A stretch of 64,000 bases of DNA from Pseudomonas yamanorum (GTDB lineage Bacteria > Pseudomonadota > Gammaproteobacteria > Pseudomonadales > Pseudomonadaceae): assembly GCF_013386765.1 (NCBI RefSeq), contig NZ_JACARE010000043.1:1-64000 (forward strand), read 5' to 3'. Under the pieces are notes generated by a model. It saw only the letters and a list, made by a program, of their open reading frames with translations, had not been told where the DNA came from and ran no database searches. Below, one piece after another: positions 1 to 8,805 of this stretch. The position numbers were made by a program, and so were the translations under genes. Numbering within the stretch: the first letter of the stretch is position 1; each line of letters begins with the position of its first letter.

Positions 1-319
1 GCCCTAGCGAGGCGCCGACAGGCGGGGCAGAGCCCTTTGCTTACTTTGGGGCTTTTCCAAAGTGAGTCGCTGTAAGAGCGAAACCATAGGCGGCCGTTAC
101 CTAAATAACGGATATACACCCCAAAAGCCTCCGGCAAAAACTTTCCCCCCAGTTAAAAAACTTTCCCAAACCCCTAGACGCCCCGCCCCCATTCCCCTAT
201 AAAGCCACTTCAGGAATATTTTATTCCCCACAAGAAACCGCGCTCATGGAACGAGCCAGCTGTCCTCAGACATTTTTTCGCTATGCGATGAGCTGCCGCC
301 ATCATCCCGAGGACGTGTC
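1..319. other. Non-coding region upstream of purU
   Basis: No convincing gene is visible here. Roughly positions 37 to 110 (TTTGCTTACTTT..., AGTGAGTCGCTGTAAG, CCGTTACCTAAATAACGG) resemble a dispersed intergenic element that I recall from many fluorescens-group genomes. It contains the near-palindrome CCGTTACCTAAATAACGG. The stretch from 140 to 300 is AT-richer and presumably carries the promoter of the purU-folD-sox operon. GAGGA at 309-313 is the ribosome binding site for purU. I saw neither a glycine-riboswitch core nor the TGGTATACCA operator found further downstream. Confidence 0.35.
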
Positions 320-1186
320 ATGCAACACGAAAAAAACCATTTCATCATCAAGGTCACCTGTCCTGCGGTGTCCGGCATCGTCGCAGCCGTGACCACCTAC
401 CTGGCAGACAACGCTTGCTACATCGGGGAGATGGCGCAATTCGACGACGACTTCAGCGGCCGCTTCTTCATGCGCGCCGTGTTCCGCTTCAATGACGGCC
501 ACCCCGGCGACCTCGAACAGATCAAGGCCGGCTTCGCCGACATCGCCCAGGCCTTCGACATGCAGTGGGAACTGCACGACACCCGCGAACCCATGCGCGT
601 GATGCTGATGGTCAGCAAGTTCGACCACTGCCTCACCGACCTGCTCTACCGCTACCACAAGGGCGAGATGGACATGACCATCACCGCCATCGTCTCCAAC
701 CACCTCGACCTGCGGCCCATGGCCGAGCGCGAGGGCATTCGCTTTATCTACCTGCCAGTGGCCAAGGACAACAAAGCCACCCAGGAAGCCGAACTGATGA
801 AGATCGTCGACGACACCCGCACCGAACTGGTGGTGCTGGCGCGCTACATGCAGATCCTGTCCGACGACCTGTGCCGGCAACTGTCGGGGCGAGCGATCAA
901 CATTCACCATTCGTTCCTGCCCGGTTTCAAAGGCGCGAAGCCCTACCACCAAGCCTATCAGCGCGGGGTGAAGCTGATCGGGGCCACGGCGCACTACGTC
1001 ACCAGCGACCTCGATGAAGGCCCGATCATCGAACAGGAAGTCCAGCGCGTAGACCACGTGTACAAGCCTGACGACCTGGTCGCCATCGGCCGTGACACCG
1101 AAACCGTCGCCCTGTCCAAGGCGGTCAAGTACCACCTCGAACACCGGGTATTCCTCAACCAGGACAGAACGGTGGTGTTCCGGTGA
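320..1186 (+). CDS. purU: Formyltetrahydrofolate deformylase
   Basis: PurU hydrolyses 10-formyl-THF to formate and THF in the cytosol. The 288-residue protein has the family layout: an N-terminal ACT domain (about residues 8-85), then a formyltransferase-type catalytic domain. That domain carries the NIHHSFLPGFKGAKPY stretch and the ATAHYVTSDLDEGPII stretch, the latter with the catalytic Asp. The ATG follows GAGGA with normal spacing, and the length matches the family (about 283-288). It is the first gene of an operon with folD, which overlaps its last four bases, and soxBDAG. That context implies disposal of one-carbon units released by demethylation rather than purine synthesis. A housekeeping paralog probably exists elsewhere in the genome; that is inference. 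Confidence 0.95.
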   Translation: MQHEKNHFIIKVTCPAVSGIVAAVTTYLADNACYIGEMAQFDDDFSGRFFMRAVFRFNDGHPGDLEQIKAGFADIAQAFDMQWELHDTREPMRVMLMVSKFDHCLTDLLYRYHKGEMDMTITAIVSNHLDLRPMAEREGIRFIYLPVAKDNKATQEAELMKIVDDTRTELVVLARYMQILSDDLCRQLSGRAINIHHSFLPGFKGAKPYHQAYQRGVKLIGATAHYVTSDLDEGPIIEQEVQRVDHVYKPDDLVAIGRDTETVALSKAVKYHLEHRVFLNQDRTVVFR

Positions 1187-2088
1187 GTGACCCTAAACTG
1201 ATCGACGGCAAAGCCGCCGCCGCCCGGGTGCTGCTGCAAGTGCGCGAGGATGTGGCACGCCTGCGTGAGCACGACATTGAACCGGCACTGGCGGTGATCC
1301 TGGTGGGCAGCGACCCGGCCAGCCAGGTCTATGTGCGCAACAAGATCCTGCGCGCCGACGAGGTGGGCATTCGCTCACTGGAGCACCGGCTGCCCGGCGA
1401 CACCAGCACCGAACAGTTGCTGATCCTGATCGGCCAGTTGAATGCCAACCCGGCGATCAACGGGATCCTCCTGCAATTGCCGCTGCCGCCGCAGATGGAC
1501 GAATTACGCGCCCTGGAAGCCATCGCGCCGGAGAAGGACGTGGACGGCTTCCACAGCCAGAATGTCGGCGGCCTCAGCCAGGGTCGCGCGGTGCTGACGC
1601 CTTGCACCCCCAGCGGTTGCCTGTATTTGCTGGAACAAACCCTGGGTGATCTGCAGGGCAAACATGCGGTGGTGATCGGCCGTTCGAACATCGTCGGCAA
1701 GCCCATGGCCGCCCTGCTGCTCAAGGCGGATTGCTCGGTCACCGTGCTGCATTCCCGCAGCCAGAACGCACAGGCCTTATGCCGACAAGCCGACATCGTG
1801 ATCGCCGCCGTTGGTCGCCCGCGCTTGATCGATGCCAGCTGGTTGAAGCCCGGCGCGGTGGTGATCGACGTCGGCATCAACCGCATCGACGACGAGGGCC
1901 GCAGCCGTCTGGTGGGCGATGTCGACTTCGACGGTGCCCTGCCCCATGTCGCCGCCATCACCCCGGTGCCCGGCGGTGTCGGCCCGATGACCATTGCCTT
2001 CCTGATGAAAAACACCGTGGCCGCAGCCCTTGCGCAACACCACGCCTTACGCAGCCAATCGGAGGCCGTATGCCATTCAATCTATTGA
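1183..2088 (+). CDS. folD: Methylene-THF dehydrogenase / methenyl-THF cyclohydrolase
   Basis: FolD converts 5,10-methylene-THF via methenyl-THF to 10-formyl-THF with NADP. The 301-residue protein shows the conserved substrate-site sequence SQVYVRNK with the catalytic Lys, the QLPLP motif, the EKDVDGFH motif, the NAD(P)-binding segment VVIGRSNIVGKPMA and the C-terminal TPVPGGVGPMT signature. Translation starts at a GTG within the last codons of purU. The C-terminus has about 15 residues beyond the usual end and overlaps the soxB start by 19 bases, so translation is likely coupled. Its place between purU and soxBDAG links the methylene-THF made by sarcosine-oxidase-type demethylation to formate release. 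Confidence 0.95.
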   Translation: MSDPKLIDGKAAAARVLLQVREDVARLREHDIEPALAVILVGSDPASQVYVRNKILRADEVGIRSLEHRLPGDTSTEQLLILIGQLNANPAINGILLQLPLPPQMDELRALEAIAPEKDVDGFHSQNVGGLSQGRAVLTPCTPSGCLYLLEQTLGDLQGKHAVVIGRSNIVGKPMAALLLKADCSVTVLHSRSQNAQALCRQADIVIAAVGRPRLIDASWLKPGAVVIDVGINRIDDEGRSRLVGDVDFDGALPHVAAITPVPGGVGPMTIAFLMKNTVAAALAQHHALRSQSEAVCHSIY

Positions 2089-3311
2089 AATACGGACTGA
2101 GCTCGGAGTACCCGGTGGAGGTGGACCTGCCACCGCCCAAGGAACTCAAGGCCAGCTACGACGTGGTGATCATCGGTGCCGGCGGCCATGGCCTCGCCAC
2201 CGCTTACTACCTGGCCAAGTACCACGGCATCACCAACATTGCCGTGCTGGAAAAGTCATACCTGGGCGGCGGCAATACCGCGCGCAATACGGCGGTGATC
2301 CGCTCCAATTACCTGACCAGCGAGGGCGTCCGTTTCTATGCTGAGTCGGTGAAGATGTTCCAGTCGCTGTCCAACGAATTCGACTTCAACATCATGTACT
2401 CCGAGCGCGGTCAGCTGACCCTCGCGCATACCGATGCCACCGTGCGTTCGTTTCGCCAGCGGGCCGAGGTCAACAAGCACTTTGGCGGGCGTACCGAGAT
2501 GATCGACCGCCAACAGATCCGCGAGTTGGTGCCCAGCCTCAACCTCGACCCCGGCCACTTGCCGGTGATCGCCGGGCTCTGGCACATCGACGGCGCCACC
2601 GCGCGCCATGACGCCGTGGCCTGGGGCTACGCCAAGCAAGCGGCCAAGCGTGGCGTGGAAATCCACCAGCTCACCGAAGTGCAGGACCTGATCATCGAAA
2701 ACGGCGCGATCACCGCGGTCAAGACCAATCGCGGCACCATCAAATGTGGCTGCGCGGTGCAGGCGATTGCCGGGCACAGTTCGTTGCTGATGGCCAAGGC
2801 CGGCATCCGCTCGCCGATCCAGACCTTCCCGCTGCAGGCAATGGTGACCCAGCCGTTCAAGCCGTTCCTCGACCCGCTGGTGAGCTCCTCGGCCCTGCAC
2901 TGCTACGTGCAGCAAACCAGCCGTGGCGAAGTGGTGTTCGGCGGCGGTTCCGACCCTTATCCGCTGTTCAATACGCGCTCGACCCTGGACCTGAAAGAAA
3001 GCCTGCTGGCCCATGCCATCGAGATGTTCCCGTTCCTGGCCAACGCCAGGTTGATGCGCCAATGGGCCGGGATCACCGACATGACGCCCGACTACAGCCC
3101 GATCATGGGCCTGTCGCCCGTGAAGAATTACTACCTCGACGCCGGCTGGGGCACCTGGGGGTTCAAGGCCACGCCCATTTGCGGCAAGACCATGGCCGAA
3201 CTGGTGGCCAGCGGCGGCAAGGTGCCGGAGCTGATCAAACCCTTTGGGCTCGAACGGTTCTCAACCTTCCAGCAAGTCAACGAAATGGGCGCCACGGCGG
3301 CCAGTCACTAA
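2070..3311 (+). CDS. soxB: Heterotetrameric sarcosine oxidase-type, beta subunit
   Basis: This is the flavoprotein subunit that oxidises an N-methyl amine substrate. The 413-residue reading begins at ATG 2070 (MPFNLLKYGL), preceded by GGAGG. An upstream extension is open but lies inside folD and is not used. A Rossmann dinucleotide motif (VVIIGAGGHGLATAYY) sits at residues 32-47. The segment GATARHDAVAWG (His at about 180) matches the site where the family attaches FMN covalently. The C-terminal GWGTWGFKATPICG is typical. It overlaps folD and is followed by the delta, alpha and gamma subunit genes. Substrate identity (sarcosine or another N-methyl amino acid) cannot be read from sequence. Confidence 0.9.
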   Translation: MPFNLLKYGLSSEYPVEVDLPPPKELKASYDVVIIGAGGHGLATAYYLAKYHGITNIAVLEKSYLGGGNTARNTAVIRSNYLTSEGVRFYAESVKMFQSLSNEFDFNIMYSERGQLTLAHTDATVRSFRQRAEVNKHFGGRTEMIDRQQIRELVPSLNLDPGHLPVIAGLWHIDGATARHDAVAWGYAKQAAKRGVEIHQLTEVQDLIIENGAITAVKTNRGTIKCGCAVQAIAGHSSLLMAKAGIRSPIQTFPLQAMVTQPFKPFLDPLVSSSALHCYVQQTSRGEVVFGGGSDPYPLFNTRSTLDLKESLLAHAIEMFPFLANARLMRQWAGITDMTPDYSPIMGLSPVKNYYLDAGWGTWGFKATPICGKTMAELVASGGKVPELIKPFGLERFSTFQQVNEMGATAASH

Positions 3312-3325
3312 GTGGAGAGCGGACT

Positions 3326-3625
3326 ATGAAAATCATGACTTGCCCGCTCAACGGGCCGCGCAATATCAGCGAGTTCACCTACGGCGGCGAGTTCAAGCCG
3401 ATGCCCGATCCGGTGAACTGCAGCGACGCCGAATGGGCCGACTACGTGTTCAACACCGACAACCTCGCCGGTGTGGTGCGCGAATGGTGGATGCACACGC
3501 CATCGAGCTATTGGTTCCTCGCCGAGCGCCACACCGTCACCGACGAGATCCTGCGCACCTTCGATCCCAAGGAACTGTTCAGTGCCCGCGTCGACTTCAA
3601 CACCGCCAGGGAGATCGCCGGATGA
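3326..3625 (+). CDS. soxD: Sarcosine oxidase-type delta subunit, zinc ligands partly lost
   Basis: This is the small delta subunit (99 residues) of the alpha-beta-gamma-delta oxidase. It starts at ATG 3326 after GGAGAGC and ends four bases inside soxA (ATGA overlap). The family signature EFTYGGE is present at residues 16-22. Canonical SoxD binds zinc through a CxxC pair near the N-terminus and a later HxxxC. Here the first Cys (6) and the His (57) remain, but the second Cys position is Asn 9 and the last is Ser 61. The metal site therefore looks incomplete, which supports the view that this is a divergent paralog of the complex. Confidence 0.85.
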   Translation: MKIMTCPLNGPRNISEFTYGGEFKPMPDPVNCSDAEWADYVFNTDNLAGVVREWWMHTPSSYWFLAERHTVTDEILRTFDPKELFSARVDFNTAREIAG

Positions 3626-6519
3626 ACCGCCTACCCGCCCCCATGGGCTTGCTGATCCAGCGTGATCAGTTGCTCGATTTCAGTTTCGATGGCCAACGCT
3701 ACCAGGGCTTGCAAGGCGACAGCATCGCCAGCGCACTGTTGGCCAACGGGCGTTTCCTGATCTCCCGTTCGTTCAAATACCACCGCCCCCGCGGCCCGCT
3801 GACCATGGCCGGCCAGGACGCCAACAGCCTGGTGCAGTTGCCCCAGGAGCCGAACGTGCTGGCCGACGCCCACGCGCTGTCCGGCGGTTTGCAGGTGAGT
3901 GCGCAGAACGTCAACGGCTCGCTGGACCACGACCGGGATGCCTACCTGGGCAAGTTCTCCAAATTCATGCCGGTGGGGTTCTACTACCGTTCGTTCTACA
4001 AGCCCAAGGGCATGTGGAAAGTCTGGGAACCGATCATCCGCAAAAAGGCCGGCCTGGGTGTGCTCGACCTGAAATTCCAGCCCGAGTACTACGACAAGGC
4101 CTACCTGTTTACCGACCTTGCGGTGATCGGCGCCGGCCCCGCCGGTTTGCAGGCGGCCCTCACCGCCGCGAATGCCGGGGCCAAGGTGTTGCTGATCGAG
4201 CAGCAGCCGATCCTGGGCGGCTCGCTGACCTATGCCCGCTTCGATATCGAAGGCACGCGCGCCGACGCCCTGCGCCGCGAGCTGCTCGGCGCAGTGCAGC
4301 AACACGCCAATATCCAGGTGCTGACCGAAGCCACCTGCAACGCCTGGTTCACCGACAACTACCTGCCGGTGATCCAGGGCAAGCGGATGTACAAGGTGCG
4401 CGCGCGCCAGTGCCTGGTGTGCAGCGGCTCGTTCGACCAGCCGGTGATCTTTCGCAATAACGACCTGCCGGGCGTGATGCTGACCAGTGCCGCACAACGC
4501 CTGATGAAACTGTACGCGGTCAAGCCCGGCAAACGTGCCGTGGTGCTGACCGGCAACGATGACGGTTACCTCGCCGCCCTCGACCTGCACGACCAGGGCG
4601 TGGACGTGGCCGCCGTGATCGACCTGCGTCACGCCCCCGCCGACCAAGCACTGCCTGGCGCCCTGGCCCAACGCAACATCCGTTGCCTGAACAACAGCAC
4701 GGTATTCGAGGCTTTGCATGAAAAAGGCATGCGCCATGTGAAGAGCGTCGATGTGCGCCAGATCACTGGCCAGGGCCAGGTCAGCAGCAGTGGGCAACTG
4801 ATTGACTGCGACCTGCTGTGCATGTCCGCCGGCTATATGCCGGTCTATCAACTGCTGTGCCAGGCCGGCGGCAAGCTGGCTTATGACGACCAGCGTGCGG
4901 CGTTCAGCCTCAGCGGTTTGCCCCATAACCTGAATGTGGCGGGTTCCGTCCACGGTCGGCACCAGTTGGACAACGTGCTGGTGGACGCGACCAATGCCGC
5001 GGCCAACAGCGTGCTCGCCCTCGGCTTGAGTGCCGCCAGCCCTCAGTTGCCGTTGCACAGCGAAGCCCAGGTGAATTTCAACTGGCCGATCTTCCCGCAC
5101 CCCAAAGGCAAGGATTTCGTCGACTTCGACGAAGACCTGCAAGTGGCGGATATCGTCAACGCGACCCGCATCGGCTACCGCGACGTGCAGTTGGTCAAAC
5201 GCTACTCCACCGTGGGCATGGGCCCGTCCCAGGGGCGTCACTCGGCGCTGCCGACGGCGCGGCTGGTGGCTTGGGCGACCCAGCGCAATATCAGTGAAAC
5301 CGGGGTCACCACGGCGCGGCCGCCATTCGTGGCGGAGAAACTGGCGCATGTCGCCGGGCGCGCTTTCGACCCATACCGGCAAACGCCGATGCATGCCCGG
5401 CATGTGCAGGCCGGGGCGAAAATGATGCCCGCCGGCATCTGGCAACGCCCGGCGTATTACGGCAAGCCGCAGGATCGCGAGGCGTGCATGCAGGCCGAAG
5501 CCCTGCAGGTGCGCAACAAGGTCGGCCTGATCGATGTCTCGACCCTGGGCGGCCTGGATGTGCGCGGCCCGGACGCCGCCGAATTGCTCAACCGGATGTA
5601 CACCTTCGCGTTTCTCAAGCAGCCGGTGGGCCGGTCGCGCTATGCGCTGATGACCAATGAGCATGGGGTGGTGATCGACGACGGTGTGTGCGCAAGGCTG
5701 GGCGACAACCACTTCTACGTCACCGCGACCACCAGCGGCGTCGACCGGATCTACCAGCAGATGCTCAAGTGGAATGCACAATGGCGCCTGGACGTGGACG
5801 TGGCCAACGTCACCGCCGCGATCTGCGCGGTGAACGTGGCCGGGCCGGATTCGCGCAAGGTGCTGGAGCAAGTCTGCAGCGACCTCGACCTCAGCGCCGA
5901 AGGCTTCCCCTACCTGGGCGTGCGCCAGGGCACAGTGGCCGGGATCAAGGCCCGGTTGCTGCGGGTCGGTTTTGTCGGCGAACTGGGTTACGAAATCCAC
6001 GTGCCTGCGCGCCACGGCCTGGCGTTGTGGGATGCCTTGATGACGGCCGGCAAGGCCTTTGACATTCGCCCCTTTGGCGTCGAAACCCAGCGCCTGCTGC
6101 GCCTGGAAAAAGGCCACGTGATCATCAGCCAGGACACTGACGGCATGACCCACCCGGCAGAAATCGACATGGGCTGGGCAGTCAGCCGCAACAAGCCGTT
6201 CTTCGTCGGCCGGCGCTCGGTAGACATCCTTGAAGCCCAGCCGCTGAAACGCAAACTGGTGGGTTTCACCTTGCCCAAGGGCAGCGTGCAACCGCTGGAA
6301 GGCCACCTGGTGCTCAACGGCCCGGACATCAGCGGCAACGTCACCTCCTGCGAGTACTCCACCACCCTGGGCAAAATAATCGGCCTGGCCTACGCCGGTA
6401 TCGACCAGAGCACGCCGGGGCAGCGGATTGCGATTCGCGTCGAGGGCGGCATTGTCGTCCAGGCCGAGGTCGTGCCATTGCCCTTTTTCGACCCCACCAA
6501 CCAACGCCAGGAGGGTTAA
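3622..6519 (+). CDS. soxA: Sarcosine oxidase-type alpha subunit
   Basis: This is the large subunit (965 residues), carrying NAD and folate sites; it transfers the one-carbon unit to THF. The start at ATG 3622 overlaps soxD by four bases. The N-terminal part (about residues 10-100, with FKYHRPRG) has the ferredoxin-like fold seen in the family. A dinucleotide-binding motif VIGAGPAGLQAALTAA lies near residue 170, and a second nucleotide-binding region follows. From about residue 600 to the end it is a GcvT-type aminomethyltransferase domain (RYALMTNEHGVVIDDG, GELGYEIHVP). The sequence is clearly different from the textbook Pseudomonas SoxA as I recall it (shorter N-terminus, MNRLPAPMG). Operon context with folD and purU agrees with methylene-THF production. 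Confidence 0.9.
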   Translation: MNRLPAPMGLLIQRDQLLDFSFDGQRYQGLQGDSIASALLANGRFLISRSFKYHRPRGPLTMAGQDANSLVQLPQEPNVLADAHALSGGLQVSAQNVNGSLDHDRDAYLGKFSKFMPVGFYYRSFYKPKGMWKVWEPIIRKKAGLGVLDLKFQPEYYDKAYLFTDLAVIGAGPAGLQAALTAANAGAKVLLIEQQPILGGSLTYARFDIEGTRADALRRELLGAVQQHANIQVLTEATCNAWFTDNYLPVIQGKRMYKVRARQCLVCSGSFDQPVIFRNNDLPGVMLTSAAQRLMKLYAVKPGKRAVVLTGNDDGYLAALDLHDQGVDVAAVIDLRHAPADQALPGALAQRNIRCLNNSTVFEALHEKGMRHVKSVDVRQITGQGQVSSSGQLIDCDLLCMSAGYMPVYQLLCQAGGKLAYDDQRAAFSLSGLPHNLNVAGSVHGRHQLDNVLVDATNAAANSVLALGLSAASPQLPLHSEAQVNFNWPIFPHPKGKDFVDFDEDLQVADIVNATRIGYRDVQLVKRYSTVGMGPSQGRHSALPTARLVAWATQRNISETGVTTARPPFVAEKLAHVAGRAFDPYRQTPMHARHVQAGAKMMPAGIWQRPAYYGKPQDREACMQAEALQVRNKVGLIDVSTLGGLDVRGPDAAELLNRMYTFAFLKQPVGRSRYALMTNEHGVVIDDGVCARLGDNHFYVTATTSGVDRIYQQMLKWNAQWRLDVDVANVTAAICAVNVAGPDSRKVLEQVCSDLDLSAEGFPYLGVRQGTVAGIKARLLRVGFVGELGYEIHVPARHGLALWDALMTAGKAFDIRPFGVETQRLLRLEKGHVIISQDTDGMTHPAEIDMGWAVSRNKPFFVGRRSVDILEAQPLKRKLVGFTLPKGSVQPLEGHLVLNGPDISGNVTSCEYSTTLGKIIGLAYAGIDQSTPGQRIAIRVEGGIVVQAEVVPLPFFDPTNQRQEG

Positions 6520-6522
6520 GCC

Positions 6523-7089
6523 ATGACCAGTCTGAAAGCCCACGAGATGCTCACGCCGGCGTGCCGCCTGGTGGACCAGACCGACCTGCCCCGGGTTGGT
6601 TTTCGCGGCGCGCAGAGCGCCGAGTACCTTACGGCGCGCGGCTTCACGTTGCCGGGCGCGCCCAACCAGGCCTGCGCGCAAGCGGATGGCAGTTGGGTGG
6701 TACGCCTGTCGCAGAACGAATACCTGGTGCTGGGCAGCCCGCAGGATCAGGGGCAGCGGATTGCCGATGAAGAAGCGCGTTGGGAACTGGACCACCGCGC
6801 CAATTACCTGCTGCCGCGCCAGGACAGCCATGCCTGCGTATGGCTCAGCGGCGATGTGATTGCCCAGGTGATGGCGAAGCTCTGTGGTGTCGACCTCAGC
6901 GCTGCCGCCTTCAAGCCCGGGGCGGTGGCGCAGACATCGGTGGCGCGGGTGAATGCGATTGTCATCCACACAGGGAGTGTGGAGGTGCCGGCGTTTCATA
7001 TCCTGTGGGATCGCGCCTCGAAGGAGTACTTCGATGGCGCGTTGCGGGATGCGTTGCAGGAGTTCGGCGGGGTGGCTCAGTCGGTGTAG
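6523..7089 (+). CDS. soxG: Sarcosine oxidase-type gamma subunit
   Basis: SoxG is a small GcvT-like structural subunit that packs against the alpha subunit. This copy is 188 residues, close to the usual 190-210. It starts at ATG 6523, three bases after the soxA stop, with GGAGG upstream. Visible features are the GFRGAQSAEYL segment, WVVRLSQNEYLVLG and the C-terminal FHILWDRASKEYFDGALRDALQEFG, all of the type expected for SoxG. It closes the purU-folD-soxBDAG operon. Its 3' end overlaps the end of the convergent NCS1 permease gene by 13 bases, and no terminator hairpin lies between them. Confidence 0.85.
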   Translation: MTSLKAHEMLTPACRLVDQTDLPRVGFRGAQSAEYLTARGFTLPGAPNQACAQADGSWVVRLSQNEYLVLGSPQDQGQRIADEEARWELDHRANYLLPRQDSHACVWLSGDVIAQVMAKLCGVDLSAAAFKPGAVAQTSVARVNAIVIHTGSVEVPAFHILWDRASKEYFDGALRDALQEFGGVAQSV

Positions 7090-8483
7090 CCCAACCGTGC
7101 CGCCCTGACCTTTTGGCTGCGTTGACGTGTCGCCAGGCAGTAATACAACGGGCACGTCACCACCAACCCCACCAGCCACGACAGGTCTGCGCCTTCCACC
7201 AGGTTGGCGTAGGGCCCCACATACAGCGACGTATTGGCAAACGGCAGTTGCACGATGATGCCGATGAAATACGCCACGATCGCGTGCAGGTTAAAGCGCC
7301 CGTAAATCCCGCCGTCCGCCTGGAAGATCGAGGCAATGTCGTAGACGCCGCGCTTGATGACATAGAAGTCAATCAGGTTGATCGATGCCCACGGCACCAG
7401 CACGATCAACAGCGCCAGAATCAACCCGATGAATTGCGAGATAAAGTCCGCTGACGCGCCCAATGCAACCACACAGCATCCGGCGAGCACCACTGCCGAC
7501 AACACCACCCGCACCTTGATGCTGGGTGTCCACTGGCTGGCAAAGGTCTGTATCGAAGTAATGATCGACAGCACCGCGCCGTACAGATTCAGCGCGTTGT
7601 GGCTGATGATATTGAGCAGGAACAACACCATCAGGATCGGCCCCAGCCAGCCTGTGGCCTGCTTGACCGCGACCATCGCTTCGGTGCCTTCAGGGGTTGC
7701 CAGGGCGGCGACCAAGCCAAAGGAGAACGACAAAATGGTGCCAAGGGTGGCGCCCAGGTAGGTGGCGACAAAGGGTCGGGTGATGCCGATATCCACCGGC
7801 AGGTAGCGCGAATAATCGCTGGTGTAGGGGGAGAAGCTGATCTGCCAGATCACCCCCAGCGACACCGTTGCCAACCAGCCGGCCAGGTTGAAGCCGCCAC
7901 GGGTGAGGAAGTCGGCCGGCAGGTCATGGGCAAAAATGTAGAGGAAGCCCGCCAGCAATGCGCTGCCCATCACCCAGGTGCCGATGCGGTTCAGGGTATG
8001 GATAAAGCGATAGCCGATGACGCCAATGGCCGTGGCGCTGAGCGCGCCGATCAGGATGCTGGCCGGCACCGGTACCGACGGCACGATGCCGACGATGGAT
8101 TTGCCAGCCAGCACGATGTTGGAGATGAAGAAGCCGATGTAGATCAGGGCCGCGAAGAACACGATCAGCAGCGCGCCGTAACGGCCGAACTGGCCCCGGC
8201 TCTGCACCATCTGCGGGATGCCCATGCGCGGGCCCTGGGCCGAGGCGAGGGCAATCACGATGCCGCCGAGCATGTGCCCGAGGGCAATCGCCAGCAGCCC
8301 CCACACCAGGTTGAGATGGAACACCTGGGCCACCATGGCGCCGGTGACGATGGGCAGCGGTGCAATGTTGGTGCTGAACCATAAGGTGAACAGGTCGCGG
8401 GCCTTTCCATGGCGCTCCGCGAGGGGGACGTAATCGACCGTGTGATTCTCGATCAGGGGATCTTGCCGGGACATCTGGGGCAT
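7077..8483 (-). CDS. NCS1-family permease (cytosine/purine/hydantoin type)
   Basis: This is an inner-membrane permease of the nucleobase:cation symporter-1 family, 468 residues with about twelve hydrophobic segments. Family features include the N-terminal TLWFSTNIAPLPIVTGAM helix, the SQGPRMGIPQ-like stretch (here ASAQGPRMGIPQMVQ) and SPYTSDYSRYLP in the middle. NCS1 members carry nucleobases, hydantoins, allantoin, thiamine precursors and other small heterocycles. The gene is divergent from the flavin reductase, and both start regions carry the TGGTATACCA-type palindrome. I infer that it imports the substrate of the neighbouring flavin-dependent monooxygenase. ATG 8474 is a possible alternative start; neither start has a strong ribosome binding site. 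Confidence 0.85.
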   Translation of the reverse strand: MPQMSRQDPLIENHTVDYVPLAERHGKARDLFTLWFSTNIAPLPIVTGAMVAQVFHLNLVWGLLAIALGHMLGGIVIALASAQGPRMGIPQMVQSRGQFGRYGALLIVFFAALIYIGFFISNIVLAGKSIVGIVPSVPVPASILIGALSATAIGVIGYRFIHTLNRIGTWVMGSALLAGFLYIFAHDLPADFLTRGGFNLAGWLATVSLGVIWQISFSPYTSDYSRYLPVDIGITRPFVATYLGATLGTILSFSFGLVAALATPEGTEAMVAVKQATGWLGPILMVLFLLNIISHNALNLYGAVLSIITSIQTFASQWTPSIKVRVVLSAVVLAGCCVVALGASADFISQFIGLILALLIVLVPWASINLIDFYVIKRGVYDIASIFQADGGIYGRFNLHAIVAYFIGIIVQLPFANTSLYVGPYANLVEGADLSWLVGLVVTCPLYYCLATRQRSQKVRAARLGYTD

Positions 8484-8566
8484 GGAAATGAACTCGCGTT
8501 TGTCTGATCTTATAGTTGTTTGACGCCAAACCGGGGGAGCTCTCTGGCCGCCCCTCAGATGAACAC

Positions 8567-8585
8567 CATATTATGGTATTCCAAC
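8567..8585. promoter_or_regulatory. Operator copy 1 (TGGTATTCCA)
   Basis: The sequence CATATTATGGTATTCCAAC aligns base for base with two other copies at 8740 and 11344. The consensus is GTATTAYGGTATACCAWC with palindromic core TGGTATACCA. This copy has one mismatch in the core (ATT for ATA). The form is typical of sites bound by GntR-family (FadR/VanR-like) dimers, which is established for the family but only inferred here. It precedes the NCS1 permease gene on the minus strand. Confidence 0.6.
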
Positions 8586-8739
8586 ATTTTCACAAGACTG
8601 ATCCGTAGTCTCAAGCTGCATCTGATCCGTAATTGTGCCACATGCCCTCTCGCGCTTTCGCGCCTTAACCCCCGTATTTATTGGTTATAAGACCAAAGGC
8701 TGACGTTGGTCGGCGGCTTGAAAAAGCCCTTGATTAGAT

Positions 8740-8758
8740 TGTATTACGGTATACCATC
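8740..8758. promoter_or_regulatory. Operator copy 2 (CGGTATACCA)
   Basis: TGTATTACGGTATACCATC is the second copy of the shared palindrome. It ends 47 bases before the flavin reductase ATG at 8806, so it would overlap or lie just downstream of a promoter for that gene. It differs from copy 3 at only a few positions, including C for T just before GGTATACCA. Confidence 0.65.
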
Positions 8759-8805
8759 AGACCTACAAATCCATAAAATCCGCTTCACCGCCAGAGGACC
8801 GTCCC
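8740..8805 (+). promoter_or_regulatory. Promoter-proximal region and ribosome binding site of flavin reductase
   Basis: The segment holds operator copy 2 and AGAGGA (8794-8799), seven bases before ATG 8806. I cannot place a -35/-10 pair with confidence. Confidence 0.4.

Larger units (their letters stand above)
8484..8805. other. Divergent promoter region with two palindromic operators
   Basis: This 322-base region between the NCS1 permease (minus) and the flavin reductase (plus) holds no gene that I can support. It contains two copies of a palindrome listed separately, near 8567-8585 and 8740-8758. The first lies about 85 bases upstream of the permease start and the second about 50 bases upstream of the reductase start, so each is placed to control one direction. 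AGAGGA at 8794-8799 is the reductase ribosome binding site. The region is AT-richer than its surroundings. Confidence 0.6.

Noticed and set aside
1..319. Glycine riboswitch before the purU-folD-sox operon
   Set aside because: Plausible by context, but no aptamer-like conserved core was found in the leader.
3631..7179. A 1182-codon open frame on the minus strand opposite soxA-soxG
   Set aside because: It is antisense to well-recognised genes, has a His/Ala/Gly/Val-rich composition with no domain, and is explained by high GC at third positions.
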